Below are positions 6,947 to 16,533 of a DNA stretch of 26,735 nucleotides, in pieces; position 1 is the stretch's first letter; each line of letters begins with the position of its first letter. The stretch is from a virus. The notes beneath the pieces were generated by a model that was not told the DNA's origin, did no database searches, and saw only the letters and a program-made list of their open reading frames with translations. A program made the translations under genes and the position numbers. The stretch lies in IMG/VR virus record IMGVR_UViG_3300024999_000337, positions 1 to 26,735 of that record; one strand, written 5' to 3'.

Positions 6947-7369
6947 TTAATCTGCACAACTATCACATTTACACGATCCTGTATAATCAGCAAATAATTC
7001 TCCACATACAGAACATGTATCTAAACAATCATCACAGAAATAATCATTATATTGCTCATATCTATTATGTGGTTTTAATTCTGATAATTTTAAAAGTTTG
7101 CCACAATCTGAACATTGTTTATATTCATCTAATTCTTCTATTTCAATTTTTAGTTTAACTTTATTACCTTTGAAAATATCACCAGGATATAATCTAACCT
7201 TATCTCCAATTGGTTTATAATTATCAAAATCTGAATCATCTATTTCAACATAATCAAATACATCTGGTTCTTTACCTTTCATTCTTTTAAATGTTTCTAT
7301 GTCAACATCCCAACAGAAACACTCATAGTCACCTGAATTGATACCTTCAAATTCAATTGTTTTTTTCAT
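6947..7369 (-). CDS. Hypothetical zinc-finger protein (140 aa), first gene after the 7626-7654 promoter
   Basis: The N-terminal two thirds is a charged beta-rich region with GDKVRLYPGDIFKGNKVK, suggesting an SH3-like barrel. The C-terminus has four CxxC pairs (CSDCG, CDDC, CSVCG, CDSC), i.e. two treble-clef or zinc-ribbon sites near residues 92-138. Such proteins bind nucleic acids or act as transcription cofactors, but I cannot name a family. The start is ATG at 7369 with AAGGAGAG upstream. As the first gene behind a strong promoter with a long leader it may be expressed early. Confidence 0.75.
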   Translation of the reverse strand: MKKTIEFEGINSGDYECFCWDVDIETFKRMKGKEPDVFDYVEIDDSDFDNYKPIGDKVRLYPGDIFKGNKVKLKIEIEELDEYKQCSDCGKLLKLSELKPHNRYEQYNDYFCDDCLDTCSVCGELFADYTGSCKCDSCAD

Positions 7370-7625
7370 GTTAATTTACTCTCTCCTTTTTATTTATTCT
7401 AATTTCCCGAATCATAACAAAACCTCGATTTCATGCTGATATTTAGGATTTATGATTCGATTATCTTCTGTTTTCGAGTATATGCTTCGATTTTCATGTT
7501 AAGATTTGTTAATTTAATGTTAAGATAGTGTTAAGGTGATTTGGAAGAGATAATTTTTGTTGATGTGATTGTGATATTATAAATTATGTAAATTATGATG
7601 AATGATTATCTCTTCTATTGACTAT
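7370..7625 (-). promoter_or_regulatory. Long structured 5' leader with phased repeats
   Basis: About 250 nt without a gene lie between the -10 box at 7626 and the start at 7369. It holds an inverted repeat at the presumed 5' end (AAGAGATAAT 7545-7554 with 7605-7614) and three GTTAAG repeats at 7498, 7519 and 7530, spaced 21 and 11 bp. There is a second inverted repeat (CGAATCATAA 7408-7417 with 7450-7459), two copies of TCGATTT(T)CATG at 7425-7435 and 7487-7498, and a weak copy of the recurrent intergenic motif near 7412-7440. It could be an operator cluster, an RNA control element or a replication origin; I cannot tell which. Confidence 0.5.
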
Positions 7626-7654
7626 AGTATAATTGATTATTTGGTGATTGTCAA
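7626..7654 (-). promoter_or_regulatory. Consensus sigma-70-type promoter
   Basis: On the minus strand TTGACA (7654-7649) is followed by 17 nt and TATACT (7631-7626). It stands 43 bp after the stop of the RecD-like helicase and drives the small-gene region to the left. A 10-bp inverted repeat begins about 12 nt after the -10. Confidence 0.85.
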
Positions 7655-7696
7655 CAATTATTTTTATGCTTTGTTAGAATTAATTATTATTTTAAT

Positions 7697-10600
7697 CTAA
7701 GCACTAAATTTTATTAACATATCTTTTAAATGTGTCTTTCTAGTTAAGTTTGCTCTCTTTTTTAATGCTCGTTTAATAGTTTCTGGTTCTCCTAAATGAT
7801 AACATCTGTGTTCTGCTCTAGTTTGACCAACATAAATTAAATTAGCATTTAACATGTATGTATGTGCTCTAGGAGTGATTAGAATAATATTTTTACATGC
7901 CCCTCCTTGTGCTTTATATGTGGAAATACTATATGCTAAATTCAAATCTAATGCAGATTCATGATTATATACTATTTTTAAATTATCATATTGAACAACC
8001 ATATAATATTTATCTATTAAAATTATTTTACCAATATCACCATTACTAATAAATGTCGTTGGATTATTCTCATCAAAAATATCATAACTTTCAGAATTAT
8101 AAATAATAGATTTATAATTATTTTTTGTTTGAATAACTATATCATCTAAATAATAAGTTATATCTCCAGATTTAAGTTTAATATCACTACCACAATTTTT
8201 ATTTGCTATTTTTTGAATCATTTCATTTATTTTTGTTGTTCCATATTCTCTAATATTGTATGAAGAGAGTATCAAGATATCTTCTGGTATTACACCATTA
8301 TTCATTAATTTAGTATATAAATTTTTGACAGTAGATAATATTTTTTCTTGTTGCATTGGCATATAAATATAACCTTTATCTTCACCAAAAATACTAGTGT
8401 TTTTAGTATCTTCTATCCAATTTTCCCCTAATCTTGTTTTTGTAGCAATAGTTAAAATACCGCCAATACCATATCTAAATACTTTTGTTAATGAAGTTAC
8501 TGGTATTACGCATGATTCAACCATATCATGTAATACATTTCCTGCTCCTACAGATGGGATTTGAAATCCATCACCTATGAATAATAATTTTGTTCTTGAA
8601 AAATCTATTGCTTCAATTAATCTTTTCATTAAAAATATATCAGTCATAGACATTTCATCAACTGCTATAACATCAAATGGTACTTTATTTTCTTCGTTGT
8701 AATACCATTCTGGATATTCTGATGGATTAAACATATAACCTCTATGAATTGTGGCAGCATCCTCGCCTGTATATTTTGCTAACACTTTCGATGCCCTTCC
8801 AGTTGGGCAAAGCAAATAAAATGATTTCCCTAATTTTTTCATTAAAGATATAATTGCTTGTGTAGTAAATGATTTTCCAGAATTCCCTGTTACAAATATT
8901 TTATTATTCCTTCTTAAAACTAACATATTACTAGGTACTGTGAAACAATATTTATATCCGTCTAACGTTTTATATTTAGTAATTGGTGTTTTTGTATGAT
9001 TTTCTCTATCATCATGACATAAACCAACTAAATTTCTTTTAGTAAAACATACTCTATAATCAATTGATTTTCTAATATATATTTTTCCAGAAGTTTTATA
9101 TTCTTGATTTGTTCTGTCTTGAATTTGAATAGTAGATTTATAACCACATACCGAACCAACAAATTGTATAAAATCAGCATCAGATTTTATAGAAGTAAAA
9201 TATCCATCTTTATCTTCAAATGCTCCATCCCAATAAAATATTTCATCGTAGATAATTTTAAATTGTTCTTTACTACAATTATACCACTTATCTGTGAAAG
9301 TCTTTTCATTATCTAAATATGTAAATTTATATCTTTTATATCCTTCTGTTCCTTTAATTAAATCATACTCTATATTATTTTTTTTAAGTAAAAATTCAAT
9401 TCTATCTTTCTTCCTTTGTTTTTTTACATTTATATAACAAGCCGAAGGATTTGTGCCACAGAAACTTCCATCTGCTTTTATTGCTACCTTTAATCTTATT
9501 TCCCATTCATTATACGGCAATCCTTCACCTTGATAATTAAATGTAGTAATAAATCTACCTTTAAAACCTGTGTTTTCATGATTTTCTCTAACTTCCTTAA
9601 ATGTTTTATGATATAAATTATTTTTTGATGTAATATAATATACATTATGTTCATCTGATAAACACTGATCCAAACCATATTTAGTTTTGAAATGCCATAA
9701 ATAATCAGATGGATATTTGTGATATTCTAATGGATTAACTAATTCAGAACTTCCATCTTCATTATACTGTAATACTTTATCATTATTTTTGTAATTTGAT
9801 ATTTTAACCCATTCTACTCCATTAAAATATTCTGTATCACAATCTACGCACCCTGCAAAACCATTTAAAATACTAATATTTTCTTTATAAAACATTTTAA
9901 CTGCATCAAATTGTTCATCTGTTAATTTATCTTCATTAACACTATTAAAATCATCAATATTAATTTCATCCCATTTATTTTTTGCTTTTAATCCTTCAAT
10001 AATTTTCATTGCTACATATAATTCTGTTACATATGTTTCTAATATTGATACAGTTTTACTTTCTTTATCAATATATAACTTATCTGATTTAATTGCTTCA
10101 GCTAATTTATCACTACATTCTGGTACTAATTTATCAAGTGATTTTCTCAAATCTACAATTGACATTCTTGTATGACCATTATTTTCATTTTCTTCTAATA
10201 AATATTTTATTGCTGCAATATTACGTTGAACAGAAGTTTTTATATCAAAATCAAAATATATTAAAGGCTTTTCTCTTTTTTGTTTTTTTAATTTTGATTC
10301 TTTATCTAATTCAAGAATAATACTATCTGCATTTTTAAAATTTATTTTTGATAAAGAACATAAAGATTTATATGGTTCTCTTTGTATTTCTTCTTTAATT
10401 TTTTGTGAAGAAGGATATTTGTCATACAATTTTTTAATTGTTCTCATATCTATTAATCCTTGAAACATTTCAATTAATTCGGCAAATACAAAATTCTCTT
10501 CAATTTTTTGTCTAATAATATTAAATCTAAATTGTCCTATATTATATAGTTTTTTTAAATCAATATCATCAAGTCTATTATTAATAACTCTATCAACTAT

Positions 10601-10978
10601 ATCTGGATAATTTTCCATAATAGTTTTTACTTGATCATATGTAAGTATTTCAGATAAAAACATTCTTGTAGTATGTTCATTAGTTGGTCTTTCTCTTTGG
10701 ATATGGATAATATGATATCCATATCCACGACCTTTTTTATCTAATTTTTCTTCTGCTTTTACTTTGTAAAATATTCCTAATCCTAATTCATGAATATTTC
10801 CAAGAAGCGAAATATTATTATATATGTTTAGTTTTAAATCAGGATATTTAATTGTATCAATTTCAGCACCATATATTTTACTATTTGTTGTATTATATAC
10901 TAATATTCTAGGTATACAAGTAAATTCTTTAATTATTTTTTCTGGTTTATCCATGTATTCTATTAATACACCATCCAT
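7697..10978 (-). CDS. RecD-like superfamily 1 DNA helicase, intein-containing
   Basis: A 1093-codon frame that gives about 770 aa after removal of a 323-aa intein (residues 377-699). Extein landmarks are the Walker A GFAG^SGKS, split by the intein; CPTGRAS; ATIHRGY; Walker B VDEMSM (Asp774-Glu775); IGDGFQIPSVG; and the C-terminal STYKAQGGA motif. These are typical of RecD2/TraA-type 5'-3' helicases. The N-terminal 370 residues are an accessory region with helix-hairpin-helix-like character. It follows and overlaps the polymerase gene. The start could be ATG at 10978 (no Shine-Dalgarno site) or ATA at 10963. The latter overlaps the polymerase stop as TAATA and has GGATGGTG 5 nt upstream, the same context as the DnaB-like gene. 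Confidence 0.9.
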   Translation of the reverse strand: MDGVLIEYMDKPEKIIKEFTCIPRILVYNTTNSKIYGAEIDTIKYPDLKLNIYNNISLLGNIHELGLGIFYKVKAEEKLDKKGRGYGYHIIHIQRERPTNEHTTRMFLSEILTYDQVKTIMENYPDIVDRVINNRLDDIDLKKLYNIGQFRFNIIRQKIEENFVFAELIEMFQGLIDMRTIKKLYDKYPSSQKIKEEIQREPYKSLCSLSKINFKNADSIILELDKESKLKKQKREKPLIYFDFDIKTSVQRNIAAIKYLLEENENNGHTRMSIVDLRKSLDKLVPECSDKLAEAIKSDKLYIDKESKTVSILETYVTELYVAMKIIEGLKAKNKWDEINIDDFNSVNEDKLTDEQFDAVKMFYKENISILNGFAGCVDCDTEYFNGVEWVKISNYKNNDKVLQYNEDGSSELVNPLEYHKYPSDYLWHFKTKYGLDQCLSDEHNVYYITSKNNLYHKTFKEVRENHENTGFKGRFITTFNYQGEGLPYNEWEIRLKVAIKADGSFCGTNPSACYINVKKQRKKDRIEFLLKKNNIEYDLIKGTEGYKRYKFTYLDNEKTFTDKWYNCSKEQFKIIYDEIFYWDGAFEDKDGYFTSIKSDADFIQFVGSVCGYKSTIQIQDRTNQEYKTSGKIYIRKSIDYRVCFTKRNLVGLCHDDRENHTKTPITKYKTLDGYKYCFTVPSNMLVLRRNNKIFVTGNSGKSFTTQAIISLMKKLGKSFYLLCPTGRASKVLAKYTGEDAATIHRGYMFNPSEYPEWYYNEENKVPFDVIAVDEMSMTDIFLMKRLIEAIDFSRTKLLFIGDGFQIPSVGAGNVLHDMVESCVIPVTSLTKVFRYGIGGILTIATKTRLGENWIEDTKNTSIFGEDKGYIYMPMQQEKILSTVKNLYTKLMNNGVIPEDILILSSYNIREYGTTKINEMIQKIANKNCGSDIKLKSGDITYYLDDIVIQTKNNYKSIIYNSESYDIFDENNPTTFISNGDIGKIILIDKYYMVVQYDNLKIVYNHESALDLNLAYSISTYKAQGGACKNIILITPRAHTYMLNANLIYVGQTRAEHRCYHLGEPETIKRALKKRANLTRKTHLKDMLIKFSA
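8882..9850 (-). mobile_element. Intein in the RecD-like helicase (323 aa, degenerate LAGLIDADG)
   Basis: The intein begins with Cys377 (CVDCDTEYFNG, block A) and ends FVTGN at Asn699; the next extein residue is Ser700. The block B-like region includes CLSDEHNVYY. An endonuclease-like centre is visible as LKVAIKADGSF (about 496-506) and FYWDGAFED (581-589), which resemble the two LAGLIDADG motifs. The penultimate residue is Gly instead of His, a known variant in phage inteins. It interrupts Walker A exactly between Gly and Ser, so the helicase is inactive until splicing. Confidence 0.9.
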
Positions 10979-13900
10979 TCATCTAAAATTTGTTCGTCTT
11001 CATTACTTCTCTCCCATTTACCGCCTACGTTCTTCATTTTCTTCTGTATTTTGAAGTTAGTGATTTGTAAAATATCAAATAATTTAAAAGAATTTTCAAC
11101 GAAATATTTACTATTTTTTACTTTAGTTTTTAATTCTTCACCTGTTTTTAAATTTCTTAAAGTGATATAAGGCTTAGATTTGTCTTTATAACACTTATAT
11201 TCAGTAATGATATATAAACTACTATCTGCTTGCTCATATTTTACTGTTGTATATTCAAGAAATTCTACTTGAAATTTGACTTCTTCTTTAACTGATAATG
11301 TTTTATTCTCTATTAATTCCGAGAATTCTTTAATATATGAGATAATATCAATATCTTTATATATTTTATCAGTTATTTTTTGAGTATGTTTCAGTAATAT
11401 GTCTATATTTAATCCTATTTTTTCTGCTTTTTCTTTTTTAATTTGTTTTGATTCTCCTATTTGTTCATATATTTCTAGTATTTCTAATAGTTTTTTATTT
11501 TTACCATATTCACTAAAGAAGTTTAATCCTGTTAAGATTCTTAATTGCCTGGAATTAGTAGATGTTTTTTCTTTTATATTTTTGATTATATCTATATAAT
11601 TTGTATATATATTTTCTTTAGCAAGTTGATATAAATCTATTCCTACTTGTGAATTAAGAAATTTAATAGAAGAAACTGATTTATAAATTGTTTTACTTTC
11701 TCTTTCAAATGAATATGTATCAGTAGATTTACCAAATTTAATATCAGATAATTTAATATCAAAATAAGGTAATTCCAATGTAATCTTATGAGTTTTTTCT
11801 GAATCTGATTCATATTCATTTAATATAATAGTATAATATTCAAGTGGATAATTTGCTTTTAAATATGCACCGTATAGACTATCCCATGCTACGGATAAAC
11901 TATGACTGGCATTAAAAGCATATGAAACAGCATTTTCTATAATTTCCCATAAATCTTCAAATCTTTCATCATTACCTACATTATTAATAAAACCAATACG
12001 TAATTCTTGTTTTAGTTTTATCAATTCTTCTTCTTTAAATTTTTTCTTTGCAATCATTTTGATAATATCATATGTATGATCTTCTTTTAATCCACACCAA
12101 ACAAGGAATGCCATAATTGATTCTTGATATAACATAAAATGATAAGATGGTTTTAATATTTCATCAATTTCATCTACACCAGTTGAATATTCTTGTCTAT
12201 TCAAAAATGTATTTAATAAACTAGCAAATCCTGGGCGAATAGCTGCCACAAAACCACTAATCTCTGCAACATTAGAAGGGCAATACCTTTTTACTAATGC
12301 TGTACTTATATCTGTATCTACTTGATTTAGTGTTGCAGTTAATCCATCTTTATATAAATTCCATACTTTTTCATCAAGCAATTGTTTTAATTCTTTGATA
12401 TTAGGGATAGGTTTATTTAATAATTTAAAAGTATCTGATATAATTTTCCATACTCTAACAGTAAGAAAATCATTTTTTAAATATTTCCAAACATCAGATG
12501 TATATCCATCTATACAAGCACAAATTTGATCTCCTATTTTTATTAATCCTAATTCTTTTGATATTGGTTTATTAAGCATAACAAAACTACATGGACTAGG
12601 TGAAATACTTTCAATAACTCCTTGAAACATTTTTGATTCTTCAATTAAATCTTTCCATTGTGGATCTTTTGTGTATTTATCTAATTCTTTTGCTACTTCA
12701 TTAAATTGATCCATAGATAAACCATATGCTCTACATAAATTTCTAAATGCAGATGATTCTTTCATAAAACCAATAGCATACATATAATAAACATTATCTT
12801 CACCAAGAATATCTTTTGATGCTTTAATTGCTGGTTCTACATCTGCCCAATTATAATCTATATCTGGTAATGATTTAGATTCTAAAATTCTTGAAACAGT
12901 CATAAATCTTGTTGGATATAATGGCACTTCAGATTCAAATCTATCAATTTCAGTAAATCCTAATAATTTATTTATATAGAAACTCACAGCCGAATTATGT
13001 ACTATCATATTATTAATTAAATAATTATGTTGATTTTGAACAGTAATATCATATACTTTTGTTTTTGTTTTTGGTAATAATTTTATTTCTTTTATTGGTA
13101 AATACCAATAATTATTATCAGATAAAATTCTTTCTGATTTTTTAAAAGAATGTTCTGCATTAGGATTTATTCTTAATTTATAACTTTCTTTACATTTATA
13201 ATTATTTATATCTTTCCATTTTGGTCTTATTATTAAACTATTTACACCTTCATTTGTCATTAAACATAATATCTTATAAGCATTAATAATTGATTTAGAA
13301 GTATTGTCAAAACTCAATCTATATTTTTCTTTATCACATCCATCTGATAATTTTAATCCATTTAATAATCCTGATAAATTTTCTTTATTTTGATTAAACC
13401 ATTTTGGATTAAATTGTTTTTCTTTATATTTTTTAGATATAAATAAATCATTTCTAATAAAATTAGAAAATATATTTGAATTTATACATAATTGTATTAA
13501 ATTTTTATTTTTACTTTTATATTCATAAATATCAATATTTAATCTATTAGCAATTTCTTCAAATATATTTCTATTTATTTTATCTTTTTCACTTATACTA
13601 TTAATAGCTAAACCTATTGTATAATATCTATTTATAGGTGCAAATCCATCTCCATACATTAATCCAATAAATTCATTAAATGTCTTATCTAATTTTATAA
13701 ATCTAGTTATTTTTTTTGTTCTTTTTTGTTTAATATATTCCACATATTCATCTTGGGTTTTAAAAGGAAATAATTCATAAAATTTATTTTTTACCCAAGT
13801 TTTTCTTTGAAATAAATTATCTTCACCATTTGCAAATTTTTCTATTATACTTTTACCAACGCCTAATATTTTTGATACTTCTTTTGGTGAATATTTATAT

Positions 13901-15369
13901 TTATTATTCATATAAGGTGAATATTCATAAATATATTCTTCATCATATTCATATTCAAAAATATTATAATCAACTAAATCTATATATTTAGGCAATAAAT
14001 CAGTATTTTTAATTTTAGGAACACATACATAATCTTCTTTTTTTATATTTTTTGCTTCAATCCAATCAATATTATTATTTCTATTAATTAATATCTTATG
14101 ATCTAATGTACATATTGTTGGATAATGTTTATCTGTCCCATATAAATGTTTAATTTGGATTAATTCTTCATCAATATCATATTGCATAGTATTTATAACT
14201 TTATTAAATTCGCCATCTTTAGTAATTACTTCATCACCAATTATAATATCTTTAATAGACTTTATTGTATTTTTTGTATGTATTAATGAATCTTCAGTAA
14301 AACAACCCCTGCCCGACCTAGTAAGAATACCTCCATATTCATTTACTGCTTTATCTATAATTCTTTCATTAAGAAGAAAATAATCTGCCATATTAGTTTT
14401 TTTGATAATATCATATTCAAATTTAATACCTTCTATATATTCCTTTTGTCTTTTAGGATTTATATTTTTCTTTTCTTCATTCCATTTATTAACTATTATA
14501 GATTTTAATTTTTTATTAGAATCTTCATTGGGATATATAGTTGGCATTTTTATTTCTTTATTAAAAAATAATTCTTCACAATTATCAAAAATAAGAGTAT
14601 TTTTAACTGCCTCTTTTGCTTGTATTTCAGATAAAATATTTTGTTTTTTATATCTGTCTAATATTGTATCATAATCAGGATAATCTAAAATAAATCCATC
14701 TTCTTCATCATATTTTAATCCTTTGCCTTTTAAAAACATATCTCTTTTATAACTATCTTCAGGATAAATGTAATGTGAATCATTTGCATGAATAATTTCA
14801 ATGCCATATTGATTACTTATTTCTAACATTTTCTGATTATAATTTGCTTGATATTGATGAACATGTTCCTGTACTTCTATGTAAAAATTCTTATTAAAAT
14901 GTTTTAATATTGGTTCTAAAAATATACTTTGAATTTCTTCATTCTTTAATATACCAGCAACACAAGCAGAAGTAATAATAAAATTATTTGGATTAAGTGA
15001 TAATAATAATTTCAAATCAATCCTTGGTTTATAGTAAAACCCTGTTTTATTTGATTCAGACATAATTTCATTTAATTGATAAAAAGCATCTTGATTTTTT
15101 CCAACAATAATAATATGACTATTACTATTGTCTTTTTCAAATCTATCTTTAACAATATATAATTCTGCACCATATATCATTTTTAAATTATTTTTTTGGC
15201 ACATATCATACATTTCCAAAAAATTACCAGTCCAACCATGTTGTGTAGTAAACATGGTTGTATGGTTTAATTCTTTTGCTCTATCTATGTAATCTTGTGG
15301 TTTTACTACACAATCTAATGTACGAATATTTGAATAATGATCGTGTTTATGATAATTATTATATCTCAT
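10963..15369 (-). CDS. dnaE: DNA polymerase III alpha subunit (DnaE-type), intein-containing
   Basis: A 1468-codon gene, giving about 1031 aa once the 437-aa intein (residues 356-792) is removed. The N-terminal PHP domain (residues 1-210) shows YHKHDHYSN, TTQHGW and HANDSHY. The C-family polymerase core starts with RSGRG^SAVSFYI, followed by the catalytic PDIDYNWAD (Asp836 and Asp838). A third acidic site probably lies in CIDGYTSDVWKYLKNDF. AFNASHSLSVA is the conserved motif before the finger region. A C-terminal OB-like part is present (YIITEYKCYKDKSKP). It lacks the exonuclease insertion of PolC. The ATG at 15369 has a strong AAGGAGG. It is the phage's own replicative polymerase, between the nuclease and the RecD-like helicase. 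Confidence 0.95.
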   Translation of the reverse strand: MRYNNYHKHDHYSNIRTLDCVVKPQDYIDRAKELNHTTMFTTQHGWTGNFLEMYDMCQKNNLKMIYGAELYIVKDRFEKDNSNSHIIIVGKNQDAFYQLNEIMSESNKTGFYYKPRIDLKLLLSLNPNNFIITSACVAGILKNEEIQSIFLEPILKHFNKNFYIEVQEHVHQYQANYNQKMLEISNQYGIEIIHANDSHYIYPEDSYKRDMFLKGKGLKYDEEDGFILDYPDYDTILDRYKKQNILSEIQAKEAVKNTLIFDNCEELFFNKEIKMPTIYPNEDSNKKLKSIIVNKWNEEKKNINPKRQKEYIEGIKFEYDIIKKTNMADYFLLNERIIDKAVNEYGGILTRSGRGCFTEDSLIHTKNTIKSIKDIIIGDEVITKDGEFNKVINTMQYDIDEELIQIKHLYGTDKHYPTICTLDHKILINRNNNIDWIEAKNIKKEDYVCVPKIKNTDLLPKYIDLVDYNIFEYEYDEEYIYEYSPYMNNKYKYSPKEVSKILGVGKSIIEKFANGEDNLFQRKTWVKNKFYELFPFKTQDEYVEYIKQKRTKKITRFIKLDKTFNEFIGLMYGDGFAPINRYYTIGLAINSISEKDKINRNIFEEIANRLNIDIYEYKSKNKNLIQLCINSNIFSNFIRNDLFISKKYKEKQFNPKWFNQNKENLSGLLNGLKLSDGCDKEKYRLSFDNTSKSIINAYKILCLMTNEGVNSLIIRPKWKDINNYKCKESYKLRINPNAEHSFKKSERILSDNNYWYLPIKEIKLLPKTKTKVYDITVQNQHNYLINNMIVHNSAVSFYINKLLGFTEIDRFESEVPLYPTRFMTVSRILESKSLPDIDYNWADVEPAIKASKDILGEDNVYYMYAIGFMKESSAFRNLCRAYGLSMDQFNEVAKELDKYTKDPQWKDLIEESKMFQGVIESISPSPCSFVMLNKPISKELGLIKIGDQICACIDGYTSDVWKYLKNDFLTVRVWKIISDTFKLLNKPIPNIKELKQLLDEKVWNLYKDGLTATLNQVDTDISTALVKRYCPSNVAEISGFVAAIRPGFASLLNTFLNRQEYSTGVDEIDEILKPSYHFMLYQESIMAFLVWCGLKEDHTYDIIKMIAKKKFKEEELIKLKQELRIGFINNVGNDERFEDLWEIIENAVSYAFNASHSLSVAWDSLYGAYLKANYPLEYYTIILNEYESDSEKTHKITLELPYFDIKLSDIKFGKSTDTYSFERESKTIYKSVSSIKFLNSQVGIDLYQLAKENIYTNYIDIIKNIKEKTSTNSRQLRILTGLNFFSEYGKNKKLLEILEIYEQIGESKQIKKEKAEKIGLNIDILLKHTQKITDKIYKDIDIISYIKEFSELIENKTLSVKEEVKFQVEFLEYTTVKYEQADSSLYIITEYKCYKDKSKPYITLRNLKTGEELKTKVKNSKYFVENSFKLFDILQITNFKIQKKMKNVGGKWERSNEDEQILDEWMVY
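12994..14304 (-). mobile_element. Intein in DnaE (437 aa, LAGLIDADG homing endonuclease)
   Basis: It starts with Cys356 (CFTEDSLIHTKN), has block B TLDH (421-424), LAGLIDADG motifs FIGLMYGDGFA (567-577) and LSGLLNGLKLSDG (665-677), block F VYDITVQNQHNYL, and ends VHN at Asn792, followed by extein Ser793. All residues for canonical class 1 splicing are present (Cys1, TxxH, His-Asn, Ser+1). It sits in the GRG^S motif of the polymerase active site. The gene composition is even more AT-rich than the exteins. Confidence 0.95.
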
Positions 15370-15381
15370 TAATTTCCTCCT

Positions 15382-16533
15382 TTATAAAATCCCATCAAGC
15401 CAATCTAAACTATCTAAAATACTTTTATCTTCTTCTACTCTCTTAACATTATTAATTTCTAATTCTTCTAGATATTTTTTGTAAGGCTCATGAATTTTAC
15501 TACTATAACCACTTAATACAGCATGATAATAGCTACTTTCCCTAGTTATGTCTTTCCAAAAAATATTTTTATCTTTTGTCTTTTCAAATTCTTTTTCTTT
15601 TTTAATAATATCTACAATTATATTTGTAATATATTGTTTGTGATTATCAATTATTTCTTCATTCAATTCTACTTCTACAAAACAATCATTAATTTTAAAT
15701 TTTTCCTGTACTTCTTTAGGTAAACATTCTATAGTATTTGTTTCTATCATTTGAAATAATAAATTTTCTATATCATCTTCAGAATATTTAAAATGTTTTA
15801 ACCATGTTTTTGTGTTAGATTTTAATTTTTCACCAATACTATTTCTTTCTATTTGCCTTACTTTTATTTCTCCATTCTTTTGAGTATATGTTACATTTAC
15901 ATATTTCATAAAATTAAATCTAATAATAATATCTTCGTATGGCATATTTGTTTTTTGATGAATACCTTCTGCATATAATAATAATTGACCTGAATTTTCT
16001 ATTAGTTTTTTACCAGAATATAAAGAACTAGTTTTCCAATCTGAGATGAATATTTTTTTTCTTCCATTTCTTTCTTCAACATTAAGTATATCAATATATC
16101 CCTGGAAGTATTGATTCCCTATTTTAATTAATAAAAATGGTTCGATAATTGGTTTATTAGTTACTTTTTTATGATTTAAGAAAAAATGCCTCATACATGC
16201 TTCATATTTTTTTGCTATTTTCTCATTTTTATCTTTGTCTGTCCTATCATACATTAACCCCATAGTATTAAATTCAAATAATTTTTCTTCATATTCATTT
16301 AACATACCTTGATTATCTAATTCATTACGATACAGTTTTTCAACAATTGAATGTGCATAATTACCACTTACTGCATAAATTGAATCTTTTTTATCTTCTG
16401 GTATTTTTAATATGTATTTTAACATGTATTCATAAGGGCAATTTATATATGTATTAATTCTACTCCAACTCCACAAAATACTACAATTAAGTTGTTTTTT
16501 TATTTGTTCTAATTCTTCTTTTGTTTTTCTCAT
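15382..16533 (-). CDS. RecB/Cas4-like PD-(D/E)XK nuclease
   Basis: About 383 aa with the RecB-family nuclease signature. The N-terminus has SWSRINTYINCPYEYMLKY, the motif typical of PDDEXK_1 proteins. These are followed by the active-site His (AHSIVEKLY, about residue 61), Asp in FQGYIDIL (148), DWKT (Asp165, Lys167) and QLLLYA (Gln183, Tyr187). Only one Cys accompanies the N-terminal motif, so an iron-sulphur cluster is unlikely. It probably acts as a recombination exonuclease with the neighbouring helicase. I use the ATG at 16533 because it lies 8 nt after GGAG and forms an ATGA overlap with the previous stop; the ATG two codons earlier (16539) is only 2 nt from it. Confidence 0.9.
   Translation of the reverse strand: MRKTKEELEQIKKQLNCSILWSWSRINTYINCPYEYMLKYILKIPEDKKDSIYAVSGNYAHSIVEKLYRNELDNQGMLNEYEEKLFEFNTMGLMYDRTDKDKNEKIAKKYEACMRHFFLNHKKVTNKPIIEPFLLIKIGNQYFQGYIDILNVEERNGRKKIFISDWKTSSLYSGKKLIENSGQLLLYAEGIHQKTNMPYEDIIIRFNFMKYVNVTYTQKNGEIKVRQIERNSIGEKLKSNTKTWLKHFKYSEDDIENLLFQMIETNTIECLPKEVQEKFKINDCFVEVELNEEIIDNHKQYITNIIVDIIKKEKEFEKTKDKNIFWKDITRESSYYHAVLSGYSSKIHEPYKKYLEELEINNVKRVEEDKSILDSLDWLDGIL

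Noticed and set aside
7655-7696. AT-rich inverted repeat after the RecD-like helicase stop
   Set aside because: The arms contain only A/T-rich imperfect pairing (TTAGAATTAA against TTTAATCTAA) and no U-run, so it is not a convincing terminator.
16530-16532. Possibility of a Mycoplasma-type code (TGA = Trp)
   Set aside because: TGA ends the 16530-17414 gene in a normal ATGA overlap, Trp is written TGG throughout, and in-frame TGA is not needed in any gene.
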